From assembly GCA_964344725.1 (NCBI GenBank), contig CAYFOI010000002.1, positions 19,741-83,740 of the forward strand: a DNA stretch of 64,000 nucleotides, read 5' to 3'. This document shows positions 54,382 to 63,457 of the stretch, one piece after another; position 1 is the stretch's first letter; each line of letters begins with the position of its first letter. The position numbers and the translations under genes were made by a program. A model generated the notes under the pieces. It did no database searches. It worked only from the letters and a program-made list of their open reading frames with translations, and was not told the DNA's origin. Origin of the DNA: CG2-30-44-17 sp964344725 (GTDB lineage Bacteria > Patescibacteriota > Gracilibacteria > UBA1369 > UBA12470).

Positions 54382-54393
54382 TGCGAGTGCTAA
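54367..54393 (+). promoter_or_regulatory. CIRCE operator (HrcA binding site)
   Basis: TTAGCGCTC-N9-GAGTGCTAA differs from the consensus TTAGCACTC-N9-GAGTGCTAA by a single base in one arm. It lies 109 bases before clpC and signals heat-shock control by an HrcA repressor encoded elsewhere. Confidence 0.93.
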
Positions 54394-54460
54394 CTATTTA
54401 AACTACACACCATTCCCCTGTTTCATGCAAACCTATATACGTGATCCCCTCCTGAAAAAA

Positions 54461-54469
54461 TGGTATAAT
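54461..54469 (+). promoter_or_regulatory. Second, extended -10 promoter of clpC
   Basis: TGG-TATAAT (TATAAT at 54464-54469) lies 33 bases before the clpC ATG, with no strong -35. This would be a CIRCE-independent basal promoter. Confidence 0.6.
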
Positions 54470-54501
54470 TCATAAGATAAATATTTAACAAATAAATAAA
54501 A

Positions 54502-57078
54502 ATGGCTGACACGAATAAATTCGACAAGTTCACAAAGGAAGCTAAGCAAGCTCTTGTTGTGGCTCAGGAAGTTTCGAAAGACATGAAGAGCGAATATACA
54601 GGTACTGAGCATATCCTTATGGGTATTCTCAGCCAGACCAACTCTCTTGGTGCTGCAGTTCTTATGAACTTCGGTGTTTCTCTTGAGAATGTTAATCTTG
54701 TCCTCAAAACTGTTGGACGTACTAAGAAAGTCGCTAAAGGTGGCGGAGTCAAAGGTCCTGGAGGTATTTCGCTTAGTGGCTTTTCTAAAAAAGCTATCGA
54801 AGATGCTGTTAAGTTTGCGGCTGAATTCGGACATATGTTTGTAGGAACTGAGCATTTGCTTTATTCGCTTGTTTCTCAGGAAAATACGGCGGCTACAGTT
54901 ATTCTAGAGAATATGAAGATTAACCCTGAAGATGTTAAAAATGAGCTTCTTACCGCTTTTGAGACTATAAAAGGAGGAAGTGGAGCTATGGGCATGCCTG
55001 GACAAGGAGGTAATCCTTTGGAGATGCTACTTGGAGGACTCCAAAATGTAATGGTAGGACAACAGAAAGAAGCTCCTTATAAAAAGAAAAAAGGTGGTTC
55101 TAAGACACCGGCTTTGGACTATTTTACAACAGACCTAACAGAAGAGTTCCGCAAAGGAGAGATGGATCCTATTATTGGACGCAGTATGGAGATCGAGCGC
55201 GCCATTAGCATCTTACAGCGTAAGACCAAGAATAACCCTGTAATTATTTGCGAGCCTGGTGTTGGTAAAACCGCCGTTGTTGAAGGTCTTGCTCAAGCTA
55301 TCGTTAATGAAGAAGTGCCACCAAATATGTTAGACAAAAGACTTCTCTCTTTGCAGATGTCTTCTGTTGTTGCCGGTACTAAGTATCGTGGTGAGTTTGA
55401 AGAGAGATTCAAACAAATTGTTGACGAGGCGATGTCGGTTAAGAATGTGATTCTATTTATAGACGAGCTTCATACAGTTGTTGGAGCTGGATCTGCTGAA
55501 GGTAGTCTTGATGCGGCAAATATCCTCAAACCTGCTCTATCTCGTGGCAAGCTGCAGATGATTGGTGCTACAACTATCTCTGAGTATCGCAAGAATGTTG
55601 AGAAGGATGCTGCTCTTGAGCGCCGTTTTCAACCTATTCAAGTAGATGAGCCTTCTGAGGAGGATTGCGTTGCTATTTTGAAAGGCATTCGTCCTTCTTT
55701 TGAGGATCATCACAATCTTGTAATTACTGATGAAGCTATTGATTCAGCTGTTTCTTTATCAAAGAGATACATAAATGATCGCTTCTTACCTGATAAAGCT
55801 ATTGATCTAATCGATGAAGCTGCTTCTTTAAAGGGTATGAAAACTAAATCTGACACTAGCGAAATTAAAAAATTCCAGAAGAAGCTCGACAAAGTTATCA
55901 AACAAAAAGAGGAGTGTGTTTCTAGGCAAGATTATGAAAAAGCTGCCGAGCTTCGTTCAGACGAAATCAAACTTATCAAAGAGATGGAATCTGTTCGCCA
56001 GGTCAAAGTTCCGAAAGAGTTACGTGGCAAAATCGAGACTGATGATATCGCTCATGTAATAGGGAAAATGACAGGTATTCCTGCGACTAAACTTGTTAAG
56101 ACTGATAGCGAGAGACTGATGAAGCTTGAGAAATTCCTACACAAAAGAATTGTCGGACAAGAAGGTGCTGTTACAGCTGTTTCCACCTCTATCAGGAGAT
56201 CTCGAACAGGTGTTTCCAACCCTAATAGGCCTATCGGCTCTTTCATTTTCCTAGGACCTACTGGTGTTGGTAAAACTGAACTTGTTAAGGCGCTTGCATC
56301 TGAGGTTTACAACGACGAGAACGCTCTTATCAAAATCGACATGAGTGAGTTCATGGAACGTCATAATACTTCTCGTCTTGTCGGTGCGACTGCTGGATAT
56401 GTCGGTTATGAAGAAGGCGGCCAACTTACTGAGGCTGTTCGTCGCAAACCTTATAGTGTTGTTCTTTTTGATGAGATTGAGAAAGCTCATACAGAGGTTT
56501 TTAATCTCCTATTGCAGATACTTGAAGATGGAGTTCTTACAGATAGCAAGGGTCGAAAAGTGGATTTCAAAAATACAATCATTGTAATGACTTCTAACAT
56601 TGGTGCTGATCAGCTCACTGAGCGTGCTGCACCTATCGGATTTACCCTTGAGGCTGATGAGCTTGAAAAAGCTGAAGAAGCTTATGATGAAAAGCGAGAA
56701 CAGGTTCTTGAAGAGCTTAAGAAGCATTTCCGTCCTGAGTTCCTCAACCGTGTCGATAAAGTTGTTGTTTTTGATCCTTTAACACATGATAACATCAAGG
56801 ATATCGTCAAACTGCAGATTGGAGATTTGCAAAATAGGCTTAAAGATAAAAACATCACTATAAAGCTTACGCCTACAGGCCTTGATAATTTAGCTAAGCT
56901 AAGTTATGACCCAGAATATGGTGCTAGACCCGTTAGACGTCAGATTCAAGATCGCGTAGAGGATCCTCTCGCTCAAGGCATTCTTGAAGGTAAGTTCCCA
57001 GAGGGTTCGACGGTTAAGGTTACTAAGGATGGGGATAATGTGAAGCTTACTGTTGAGAAAAAGAAAAGTAGCAAGTAG
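54502..57078 (+). CDS. clpC: Clp ATPase ClpC
   Basis: The 858-residue protein is a double AAA+ unfoldase that feeds proteins to ClpP or refolds them. The Clp N domain with two repeats spans 1-150 (FTKEAKQALVVAQEVS). The first AAA module has Walker A CEPGVGKTA near 250. A UVR motif (KQKEECVSRQDYEKAAELR, about 470-490) marks it as ClpC rather than ClpB. The second AAA module has GPTGVGKTE near 588. It is under a CIRCE promoter, matching heat-shock control, and has a second TGG-TATAAT promoter. Confidence 0.95.
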   Translation: MADTNKFDKFTKEAKQALVVAQEVSKDMKSEYTGTEHILMGILSQTNSLGAAVLMNFGVSLENVNLVLKTVGRTKKVAKGGGVKGPGGISLSGFSKKAIEDAVKFAAEFGHMFVGTEHLLYSLVSQENTAATVILENMKINPEDVKNELLTAFETIKGGSGAMGMPGQGGNPLEMLLGGLQNVMVGQQKEAPYKKKKGGSKTPALDYFTTDLTEEFRKGEMDPIIGRSMEIERAISILQRKTKNNPVIICEPGVGKTAVVEGLAQAIVNEEVPPNMLDKRLLSLQMSSVVAGTKYRGEFEERFKQIVDEAMSVKNVILFIDELHTVVGAGSAEGSLDAANILKPALSRGKLQMIGATTISEYRKNVEKDAALERRFQPIQVDEPSEEDCVAILKGIRPSFEDHHNLVITDEAIDSAVSLSKRYINDRFLPDKAIDLIDEAASLKGMKTKSDTSEIKKFQKKLDKVIKQKEECVSRQDYEKAAELRSDEIKLIKEMESVRQVKVPKELRGKIETDDIAHVIGKMTGIPATKLVKTDSERLMKLEKFLHKRIVGQEGAVTAVSTSIRRSRTGVSNPNRPIGSFIFLGPTGVGKTELVKALASEVYNDENALIKIDMSEFMERHNTSRLVGATAGYVGYEEGGQLTEAVRRKPYSVVLFDEIEKAHTEVFNLLLQILEDGVLTDSKGRKVDFKNTIIVMTSNIGADQLTERAAPIGFTLEADELEKAEEAYDEKREQVLEELKKHFRPEFLNRVDKVVVFDPLTHDNIKDIVKLQIGDLQNRLKDKNITIKLTPTGLDNLAKLSYDPEYGARPVRRQIQDRVEDPLAQGILEGKFPEGSTVKVTKDGDNVKLTVEKKKSSK

Positions 57079-57087
57079 TAAGTCCTG

Positions 57088-57117
57088 TTGACTTTTATAG
57101 GTGTGGACATCTATAAT
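57088..57117 (+). promoter_or_regulatory. rpsA promoter
   Basis: TTGACT (57088-57093), 18 bases, TATAAT (57112-57117). A leader of about 90 bases follows, with a small GTGC-AATAGA-GCAC hairpin. Confidence 0.7.
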
Positions 57118-57212
57118 GCATCCGCTTTTTTCGCGTGTGGAAAAGACAAGTGCAATAGAGCACATGCGACTAGAAGCTTTTATCCCTTAATTCTCTATTG
57201 CGTACAGAAGTT

Positions 57213-58529
57213 ATGACTTACGACGAATCTAGGATCATTCCTATGGAGGAGTTGCTTAAGGACTCTCCTGAAATGATCTTCCCTATCCCTGGACGACTTA
57301 TTGAAGGTACTGTTATTAGCCTTTCAAAGAGTCGTATCATGCTTGATATCGGTGGCGTTGTTACCGGTATTATTTCTGGTAAAGAGGTTAGAGATAGCCA
57401 AGATACTATCAAAGACATTCAGGTTGGCGATACTATTTCTGCGGCTGTTCTTGAGACTGAAAACGAAGACGGTTATGCGATCTTATCTCTTAGAAAAGCT
57501 AGTCAAGAAAAGAGTTGGAAGAAATTTATCGATGCTTACGAAAACGACGAGGTTATCGAAGTTAAGCCTAACGAGGCTAACAAAGGTGGACTTCTCCTTG
57601 AGGTTGATGGCATCAAAGGATTTATTCCTGTATCGCAGTTGGCTCCGCTCCACTATCCACGTGTAAATGGTGCTGATAGCGCTCTTATTTTGCAAAAGCT
57701 TCAAAAGTTAGTTGGTCAGCCATTTGATTGTAAAGTTATTGGTATAGACAAAGACAACGGCAAGCTTATTCTTTCTGAAAAGGCTGCTCAATCTAGCCAA
57801 CGTGCGGCTTCGATGAAGAAGCTTAAAGCTGGTCAAAAGGTTAAAGGCAAGGTAAGTGGTGTTGTTAAGTTTGGTATTTTCGTTGCTTTTGATGGACTCG
57901 AAGGACTTGTTCATATTTCTGAGATTGCTTGGGGTCACGTTAGCGATCCTGCAGACTATGGAAAAGTTGGCGATGAGGTCGAAGTTCTCGTTATTGGAAT
58001 TGAAAACGACAAAATCTCTCTTAGTATGAAGCGTCTTACTCCTGATCCGTGGATCGATGCAGCTAAGAAATTCAAAGTTGGAACTATCGTTGAAGGAGAA
58101 ATTACTCGCGTTGCGCAGTTTGGTGCTTTTATCAAGCTTAATGAAGAAATTAACGGCCTTATTCACATTTCTGAAATGCCCGAGGAAGGTGACTTATCCC
58201 CTGCCAATCTATCCGTTGGTCAAAAGGTTAAGGCCAAGATCATAGATGTTAATCTAGATGAACACAGGATTGGCCTTACTTTGGACTTGGAAGGTAAGAA
58301 GAAGGCTGAGAAAGAGGCAGCTGAGGCTGAGGAAGCAGATGGCGAGGAGCAGGCTGCAGAAGAAGCTCCTGAGGAGGTTGTAGAAGAGAAGAGTGAAGAG
58401 AGCAAGGCAGACGAGTCAGTTGAAGAAGCTCCTGCGAAGGAAGAGAAGGCTGAAGAACCAAAGGAAGAAGAGAAAGCAGAAGAGGCAGTTGAGGTAAAAG
58501 AAGAAGAGGCTAAGGATGAGGAGGAGTAG
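57213..58529 (+). CDS. rpsA: 30S ribosomal protein S1 homologue
   Basis: S1 holds mRNA on the 30S subunit. The product is 438 residues from the ATG at 57213; a TTG five codons upstream is less likely. It contains four S1 RNA-binding domains, seen as PGRLIEGTVISLSKSRIM, the KGFIPVSQL repeat, VKGKVSGVVKFGIFVAFDG and VEGEITRVAQFGAFIKL, followed by a Glu/Ala-rich acidic tail of about 70 residues. S1 may matter more where mRNAs lack SD sequences, as here. A strong terminator follows. Confidence 0.93.
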   Translation: MTYDESRIIPMEELLKDSPEMIFPIPGRLIEGTVISLSKSRIMLDIGGVVTGIISGKEVRDSQDTIKDIQVGDTISAAVLETENEDGYAILSLRKASQEKSWKKFIDAYENDEVIEVKPNEANKGGLLLEVDGIKGFIPVSQLAPLHYPRVNGADSALILQKLQKLVGQPFDCKVIGIDKDNGKLILSEKAAQSSQRAASMKKLKAGQKVKGKVSGVVKFGIFVAFDGLEGLVHISEIAWGHVSDPADYGKVGDEVEVLVIGIENDKISLSMKRLTPDPWIDAAKKFKVGTIVEGEITRVAQFGAFIKLNEEINGLIHISEMPEEGDLSPANLSVGQKVKAKIIDVNLDEHRIGLTLDLEGKKKAEKEAAEAEEADGEEQAAEEAPEEVVEEKSEESKADESVEEAPAKEEKAEEPKEEEKAEEAVEVKEEEAKDEEE

Positions 58530-58553
58530 AGAGACGGTATTTAGTATTTAGAA

Positions 58554-58585
58554 GGCGTCACTCGCAAGGGTGGCGTCTTTTTTTG
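58554..58585 (+). terminator. Intrinsic terminator after rpsA
   Basis: GGCGTCACTC-GCAA-GGGTGGCGTC (10-bp stem with three G-U pairs) followed by seven or more T. Confidence 0.88.
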
Positions 58586-58604
58586 TTAATAAGCGCTTAT
58601 GCAA

Positions 58605-58730
58605 CTTGACACAACGAGGTGTCAAGAAAATCCTTCCCCAGGGAAACCTGTAAAGTCTGTCACTTTTTGCGAATTACACCACGTTGCCTTTGTCGACAAC
58701 GTATTTTCTGGATCGTCTAGCTCGCTACTT
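58605..58730 (+). repeat. Diverged structured element, copy E
   Basis: The second-helix equivalent is CTTGACAC / GTGTCAAG (58605-58626), followed by AAAATCCTTCC. The third helix is ACGTTG / CAACGT (58681-58702), and the 3' motif is GGATCGTCTAGCTCGCTACT. The closing helix is not clear. At 58735 CAATAGG starts what looks like another copy, which runs into the assembly gap. Confidence 0.55.
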
Positions 58731-61700
58731 CCCCCAATAGGATTTTGCTCACCTCATTATTTCCCCCAGCATATCTTCTTAAAGTCACACCTATNNNNNN
58801 NNNNNNNNNNNNNNNNNNNNNNNNNNNNNNNNNNNNCTGACCCTTTTCTATCTTGTCGAACTTTAGGTCTTGGATGCAGCCATACACCTCCTTGATTTCG
58901 CGCGTGAGACCTTGTACGTCGGCTGGGAGGATTTTGATGCGGACTTTTTTATCGGGTTTTTCTATGAAATCGAGCTCACCTGTAACGATCTTCCATTTAA
59001 ACCATGGGTCTGAGTCCCCTAGAAGTTTGTAGAACACTATCTGGCGCATGAGTTCGCCTTCGGAGTTATTTGTAAGGCCACGGACTTCGTTTTCTGATCT
59101 TGGGCGGCCTGTTTTATAGTCGATGACGTTAACTGTACCTAGTTGTTCATCGATTGGGTCTACCCTGTCCATTTGACCTGTTATTGGGATGCCTTCGACG
59201 AAGACTTTGTGCGTTAGAAAGTTATATTCGTTGAAGTATGGGACTGTGAATTTCTCTTTGTTGTGCTGGTAGTATGCTTTGAGCATTTCTTCGCCTTTTT
59301 TGATGGATTCTTCGTGGTCTTTTGAAATCATTACCTCTCGGTCGAGACCTTTACGGAACTCCTCTATGAGCACGTTCTCTTCTGGAAGTTTTTTGTCTTT
59401 TTTAAATTTTTCGAAAAATTGCTGGAGGCCATAGTGCACAGCTGTACCGAATGAGAGGTGTTTTTCTTTGACGCGTGGAACTCTGAGGACATTTTGGTAT
59501 AGAAATTTGCGTGGGCAGACCAAATAGTTGTTTAGTGCTGTGACGCTTATTGCGTAATCTTGTACTAAGTCCTTTAAGTAAGCTTTTGTTTCGCTACCTA
59601 GGTCGTCTTCCGCTTTCTTAAAAATCAGTTCGAGGCGTTCTTTGACTTCCTCCTGGTATGGGACTGTATTGAGCTTCTGTAGGTTTTCTATATTATCGAT
59701 GAAAACTGTTGGTGCTTGCGGGCGCGGCTTACCTACTTCATAGTTCTTCGCATACGAGATAAAAGCTTGTTTGCGGGCACGTGTTAGAGCTACATAAAAA
59801 AGTCTGCGTTCGTCTTCTTCATGTTCGTGTTTCGTAAGATCTTGGAGAGGCATGATGCCCATTGGCAATTTGAGTTCGCTACGAGACTGTTTCTTCTCCC
59901 ACTTCTTCTCCACAGCTTTAAAAATAAACACATTATTGAACTCAAGCCCCTTAGACTTATGGACAGTCATGAGCTGGACGGCAGGTTCACCGAGATTCAA
60001 AGGTGTTTCTTCGATAGAAAGATAATGTTCCTCCATAATATCGAGCTGCTCGAGGAATTGCTGCAGTTTCATGCTGTGATCTCCCCTGTTGAGGCCTTTT
60101 ACTAGGTCGAATAGGCGTTTGATGCGATTGAGTTCGCGTACATCTTCCATCTTGAGGATATAGTCCATGAAGCCGGATTCGTTTAGTACGGCTTCGAAGA
60201 ACTCTGCGAAAGTCATGTTTGATTGGTAGCCTATCCACTGTTCGATTAGGACAGCTAAGTTGTTGATTTTGACTATGTTTTTTAGGTTGGATTCTTTGAG
60301 GAGCGACAGGTCGCGCACAATGTCGTAGTAGTGCTTTCTCTTCTGTTTTACGAATTTCGTGAGTCTGTATACGTCCTCGCGTTCTATTTCTAAAAAGTCG
60401 AAATTGAGGACGCGGAAAAAGTTAAGGTCGTCTGATGGTTTCTCTATTAGTTTGAGCAGAGCGATGATCTTCTGAACTTGGATCTCTGCGAGGATGTTAT
60501 TACCACCTTTTATTTCGTGTGGGATGCCTAGTCTCTTCAAGAAGTCTGCAAGGTCTAGTACATCTGCGTTATTTCGATAGAATACAGCTATTTCTGATAG
60601 ATTCTCACCTTGTTTTTGCAGTTCTTGAATTTTTTTGGCGATAAAGTACGCCTCTTCGTTGCCGTCTTCGAACTCTGCGAGATGGACTTCTCCATCCTTC
60701 TCTTGAGCATTGAGTTCTTTTGTTATTTCTGGGATGCGGTTCTCGAGACGGTCTTGGTTGTTTGTTATTAGTGAGCGCGCTGCGTCGAGTATGCCTTGCT
60801 TGCTGCGGTAGTTCTCTGTGAGGACTATTTTTTGTGCGTCTGGATAGCTTTCGGCAAATTCTAAGATGTTTTCGAGAGACGCCCCTTGGAACCTATAAAT
60901 CGACTGATCGTCATCACCTACAACGAAGATATTTGGATTATCGAAGAAGCTACCAAGCAGCTGTACTACTGTGTTCTGAGCTGTGTTTGTATCTTGGTAT
61001 TCATCGATCAGGAAGTACTGGTATTTCTCCTGGTAATATGCGAGAAGGAAATCATCTGTCTTGAACTTCTCTACTACGAACATGATCATGTCGTCGAAGT
61101 CGTATCTACCTTTTTCTTTGAGTTTGGCTTGGTATTTTTCGTAAATTTGCACGAGTTCGCGTTGCTTCTCGATGTTTTTTTCGCGATCCAGGTATTTGCC
61201 GTATGGCTTGCCTGTTCGTGGATTCACTTCCGTCTCTTGTTCTAGAATCTTTGCATCTTCTTCTATAAGCTCCTTGAGTTTTTCGACATTAATGCTTTCG
61301 CGCTTTAGATTAGAAATCGCATTCAGAGCTGGTCTCAAATAATAGTACTTACTACCAAAAGGCTTGAGGTGCTCGAACTGAGTGTTTTCAAAAATCCCTC
61401 GCATGATTTGGAATTTTTCTACCTCGGTTATCGGCTCAAGATCCTTTGCGAACATGAATTTGTCCGGCCATTTCTTAATGACATCATTACAGAAGGAATG
61501 GAAGGTATAAATGTCGACATAATGTGCTGCACTGCCGATGATCTCCTTAAGGCGATCACGCATTGCAAGAACGCCGCTCTCTGTGAAAGTCAGAGCTAAG
61601 ATGTTGCCTGGGTTGACTTGAGTCTTCTTGAGGATCTCTGCGATGCGCATTGTTAGTACCTGCGTCTTACCTGTTCCAGGCCCTGCCACGACCAAAACTG

Positions 61701-61779
61701 GCCCTTCTATCTCGGTCACGGCCTGTTTCTGGGCTGGATTCAGCTTTGCTAAATAGTCTTGGTAGGAGGCGTTGTTCAT
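58717..61779 (-). CDS. UvrD/Rep-type helicase with C-terminal nuclease domain (contains assembly gap)
   Basis: The product is about 1020 residues and is a superfamily 1A helicase: Walker A AGPGTGKTQ (32-40), the DEYQDTN Walker B region near 255, VVGDDDQSIYRFQGA near 280, and motif VI in VALTRARKQ near 668. The C-terminal 250 residues form a PD-(D/E)XK (AddB/RecB-like) nuclease (VIDYKTGRPRSE). Such proteins process double-strand breaks. The frame crosses 42 unknown bases (58795-58836), and the stop lies inside the repeat tail, so the last 40 residues are uncertain and the real end may be in the gap. Confidence 0.85.
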   Translation of the reverse strand: MNNASYQDYLAKLNPAQKQAVTEIEGPVLVVAGPGTGKTQVLTMRIAEILKKTQVNPGNILALTFTESGVLAMRDRLKEIIGSAAHYVDIYTFHSFCNDVIKKWPDKFMFAKDLEPITEVEKFQIMRGIFENTQFEHLKPFGSKYYYLRPALNAISNLKRESINVEKLKELIEEDAKILEQETEVNPRTGKPYGKYLDREKNIEKQRELVQIYEKYQAKLKEKGRYDFDDMIMFVVEKFKTDDFLLAYYQEKYQYFLIDEYQDTNTAQNTVVQLLGSFFDNPNIFVVGDDDQSIYRFQGASLENILEFAESYPDAQKIVLTENYRSKQGILDAARSLITNNQDRLENRIPEITKELNAQEKDGEVHLAEFEDGNEEAYFIAKKIQELQKQGENLSEIAVFYRNNADVLDLADFLKRLGIPHEIKGGNNILAEIQVQKIIALLKLIEKPSDDLNFFRVLNFDFLEIEREDVYRLTKFVKQKRKHYYDIVRDLSLLKESNLKNIVKINNLAVLIEQWIGYQSNMTFAEFFEAVLNESGFMDYILKMEDVRELNRIKRLFDLVKGLNRGDHSMKLQQFLEQLDIMEEHYLSIEETPLNLGEPAVQLMTVHKSKGLEFNNVFIFKAVEKKWEKKQSRSELKLPMGIMPLQDLTKHEHEEDERRLFYVALTRARKQAFISYAKNYEVGKPRPQAPTVFIDNIENLQKLNTVPYQEEVKERLELIFKKAEDDLGSETKAYLKDLVQDYAISVTALNNYLVCPRKFLYQNVLRVPRVKEKHLSFGTAVHYGLQQFFEKFKKDKKLPEENVLIEEFRKGLDREVMISKDHEESIKKGEEMLKAYYQHNKEKFTVPYFNEYNFLTHKVFVEGIPITGQMDRVDPIDEQLGTVNVIDYKTGRPRSENEVRGLTNNSEGELMRQIVFYKLLGDSDPWFKWKIVTGELDFIEKPDKKVRIKILPADVQGLTREIKEVYGCIQDLKFDKIEKGQXXXXXXXXXXXXXXIGVTLRRYAGGNNEVSKILLGEVAS
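58795..58836. other. Assembly gap (42 N)
   Basis: The gap length is probably nominal. It falls directly behind a repeat boundary (CTCGCTACTT then CAATAGG), so repeat collapse is a likely cause. Confidence 0.95.
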
Positions 61780-61829
61780 GCGCCTATTTTATATTGGATT
61801 TATGGGTATGTGAAGTCGGCCTTGCTATA

Positions 61830-61857
61830 TTGACAAAATGCGCGTATCGGGTATAAT
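61830..61857 (+). promoter_or_regulatory. Promoter of the radical SAM gene
   Basis: Consensus TTGACA (61830-61835), 16 bases, TATAAT (61852-61857). The ATG at 61884 follows a short leader without SD. Confidence 0.8.
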
Positions 61858-61883
61858 TGCCTCTATTTTAAAAATCACTATTC

Positions 61884-63400
61884 ATGTATCGAACCCCGCG
61901 TATACAAGTAGCGCATTACGATGAATTAAGAGAGAGCCCAGCATGGGCATCTTTAAATAAGCAATTGGGCCTCCCTCCGCAAAGTATAGTCCTAGGAAAG
62001 TTCATTGATGAATTCAGCTACGAAGCTCTACAGAGATTTATTATAGAGGCTGGCCAGCATGCACCTTACCTGTTCTTCAATAATCTATTCATGGTTAATC
62101 TTGTGTATTTTGCTAAGAATTGGGAAAGAGCCAAAAGATTAACTCCTATCATATATAAAGTTGCTTCGACTTTATTTACAGATGGGCAACCACCGNNNNN
62201 NNNNNAACAGATGCTTTGTCATTTATCTTTTGTAATAGAAGGATTCAAGATGATGTTAGCTTTTTTGATATGGCAGAAAGCTTCTTAGGTAGTTTCCCTC
62301 AAGGTTTACGCTTGCATTCGACGGAATTTAGTAATTTGGCTAATTTAATATTTTCCTGCAAGACCGGTGATGATTTAGAAAATGTAACTAGGGCTATGTC
62401 TAGAAATAGATCAGGAAATCTTAGACATATTGAAGCTGATGCAGGAGTCAAAATTCCTCCTGTTAACACTCTTGGCTTAAAAATAACTGATGGTTGCAAT
62501 AGAGGCTGTTCTTTTTGTTATGAATCTGCTGGGGGAATTAGGGATGAATGGCAGCTTCTAACAATTGAAGATTTAGAAACAATGGATGTAGCAATAAATG
62601 AGATTGGTAATGTTAATCTAAATGGAGGTGAACCTATGGAACATCCTGATTTTATGAGAATTTGCCAATATCTATCTGACAACAAGATACCTTTTACACT
62701 TACTACTACTGGTGGAGATATTGAACAATTAGAGCAGCTCATCCCTTTTTATCAAGACGGGTCAGCTACATCTCTTACTCTAAGTGTACATGGATTTGGG
62801 AATATGTTGGCTAGGATACTTGCTGAAAAAACGGCCGCATTTTTTGTAAGACATGGGGTTCCATTTACTATTAATTCTCCTGTTCCTAATATTAATAGGT
62901 TACAAGTTATGGACCATTTGGTACATGATTTATTTGATCTATTAGGATGTGATCACATGGAGGTAGGTAGACATAAGGGTAGAGTCGTTCAGAATATGTA
63001 CACTACAAGAGATATTCCTAGAGATCCTTCTATCATGCTTCGCGTTGTACCTGCTTTTCCTGCTGGCAGACATACTTTTGATCAAAATGCTATGTTAAAT
63101 GCAGGGATTGTGGGAAGAAGCTTAATGGGTACACATGGAGCTACTGATTCTTTTTGTACTTTTGGAGCTGTAACTGTGAGGCCAGACAAGACTGTCTCTG
63201 GCTGTTGCTCTGCCCTCGAAGGAAAGGATAGCGGGATTCCACGGTTATTAGATCATTTGCCTAGATCTCTTGAAGAAATCACAACAGCAATGGATGATTA
63301 CCGAGCAAGAATGCTTGATCGTGTTCATAGGATTGGAAATGCACGAGGCATATTACCTTGCTTAGCCCATAGGATGATTGCGAATGTTGAGAGAGGTTAG
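61884..63400 (+). CDS. Radical SAM protein (interrupted by an assembly gap)
   Basis: Two open stretches (61884-62195 and 62206-63400) are one gene split by ten unknown bases at 62196-62205; the frame changes only across the gap. The N-terminal region of about 190 residues has no recognised fold. The radical SAM core carries the 4Fe-4S/SAM motif CNRGCSFC, then NLNGGEPMEHP, the GGE SAM-binding motif, and a TTTGGD strand. A late cysteine cluster (SFCTFGAV, SGCCSAL, LPCLAHRM) could bind an auxiliary cluster, as in SPASM-type enzymes. The substrate is unknown, and no small precursor peptide gene is visible next to it. Confidence 0.8.
62196..62205. other. Assembly gap (10 N)
   Basis: Ten unknown bases inside the radical SAM gene. 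They cause an apparent frame change that should not be read as a mutation. Confidence 0.95.
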
Positions 63401-63457
63401 AAAGACTCGCAGAGCTCGTATTCTTTCCGCTTTGAATCGCAAAATTCGCCACTCTGC

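Noticed and set aside
62196..62216. Frameshift or two genes in the radical SAM region
   Set aside because: The change of frame coincides with ten N, so it is explained by unknown gap length rather than mutation.
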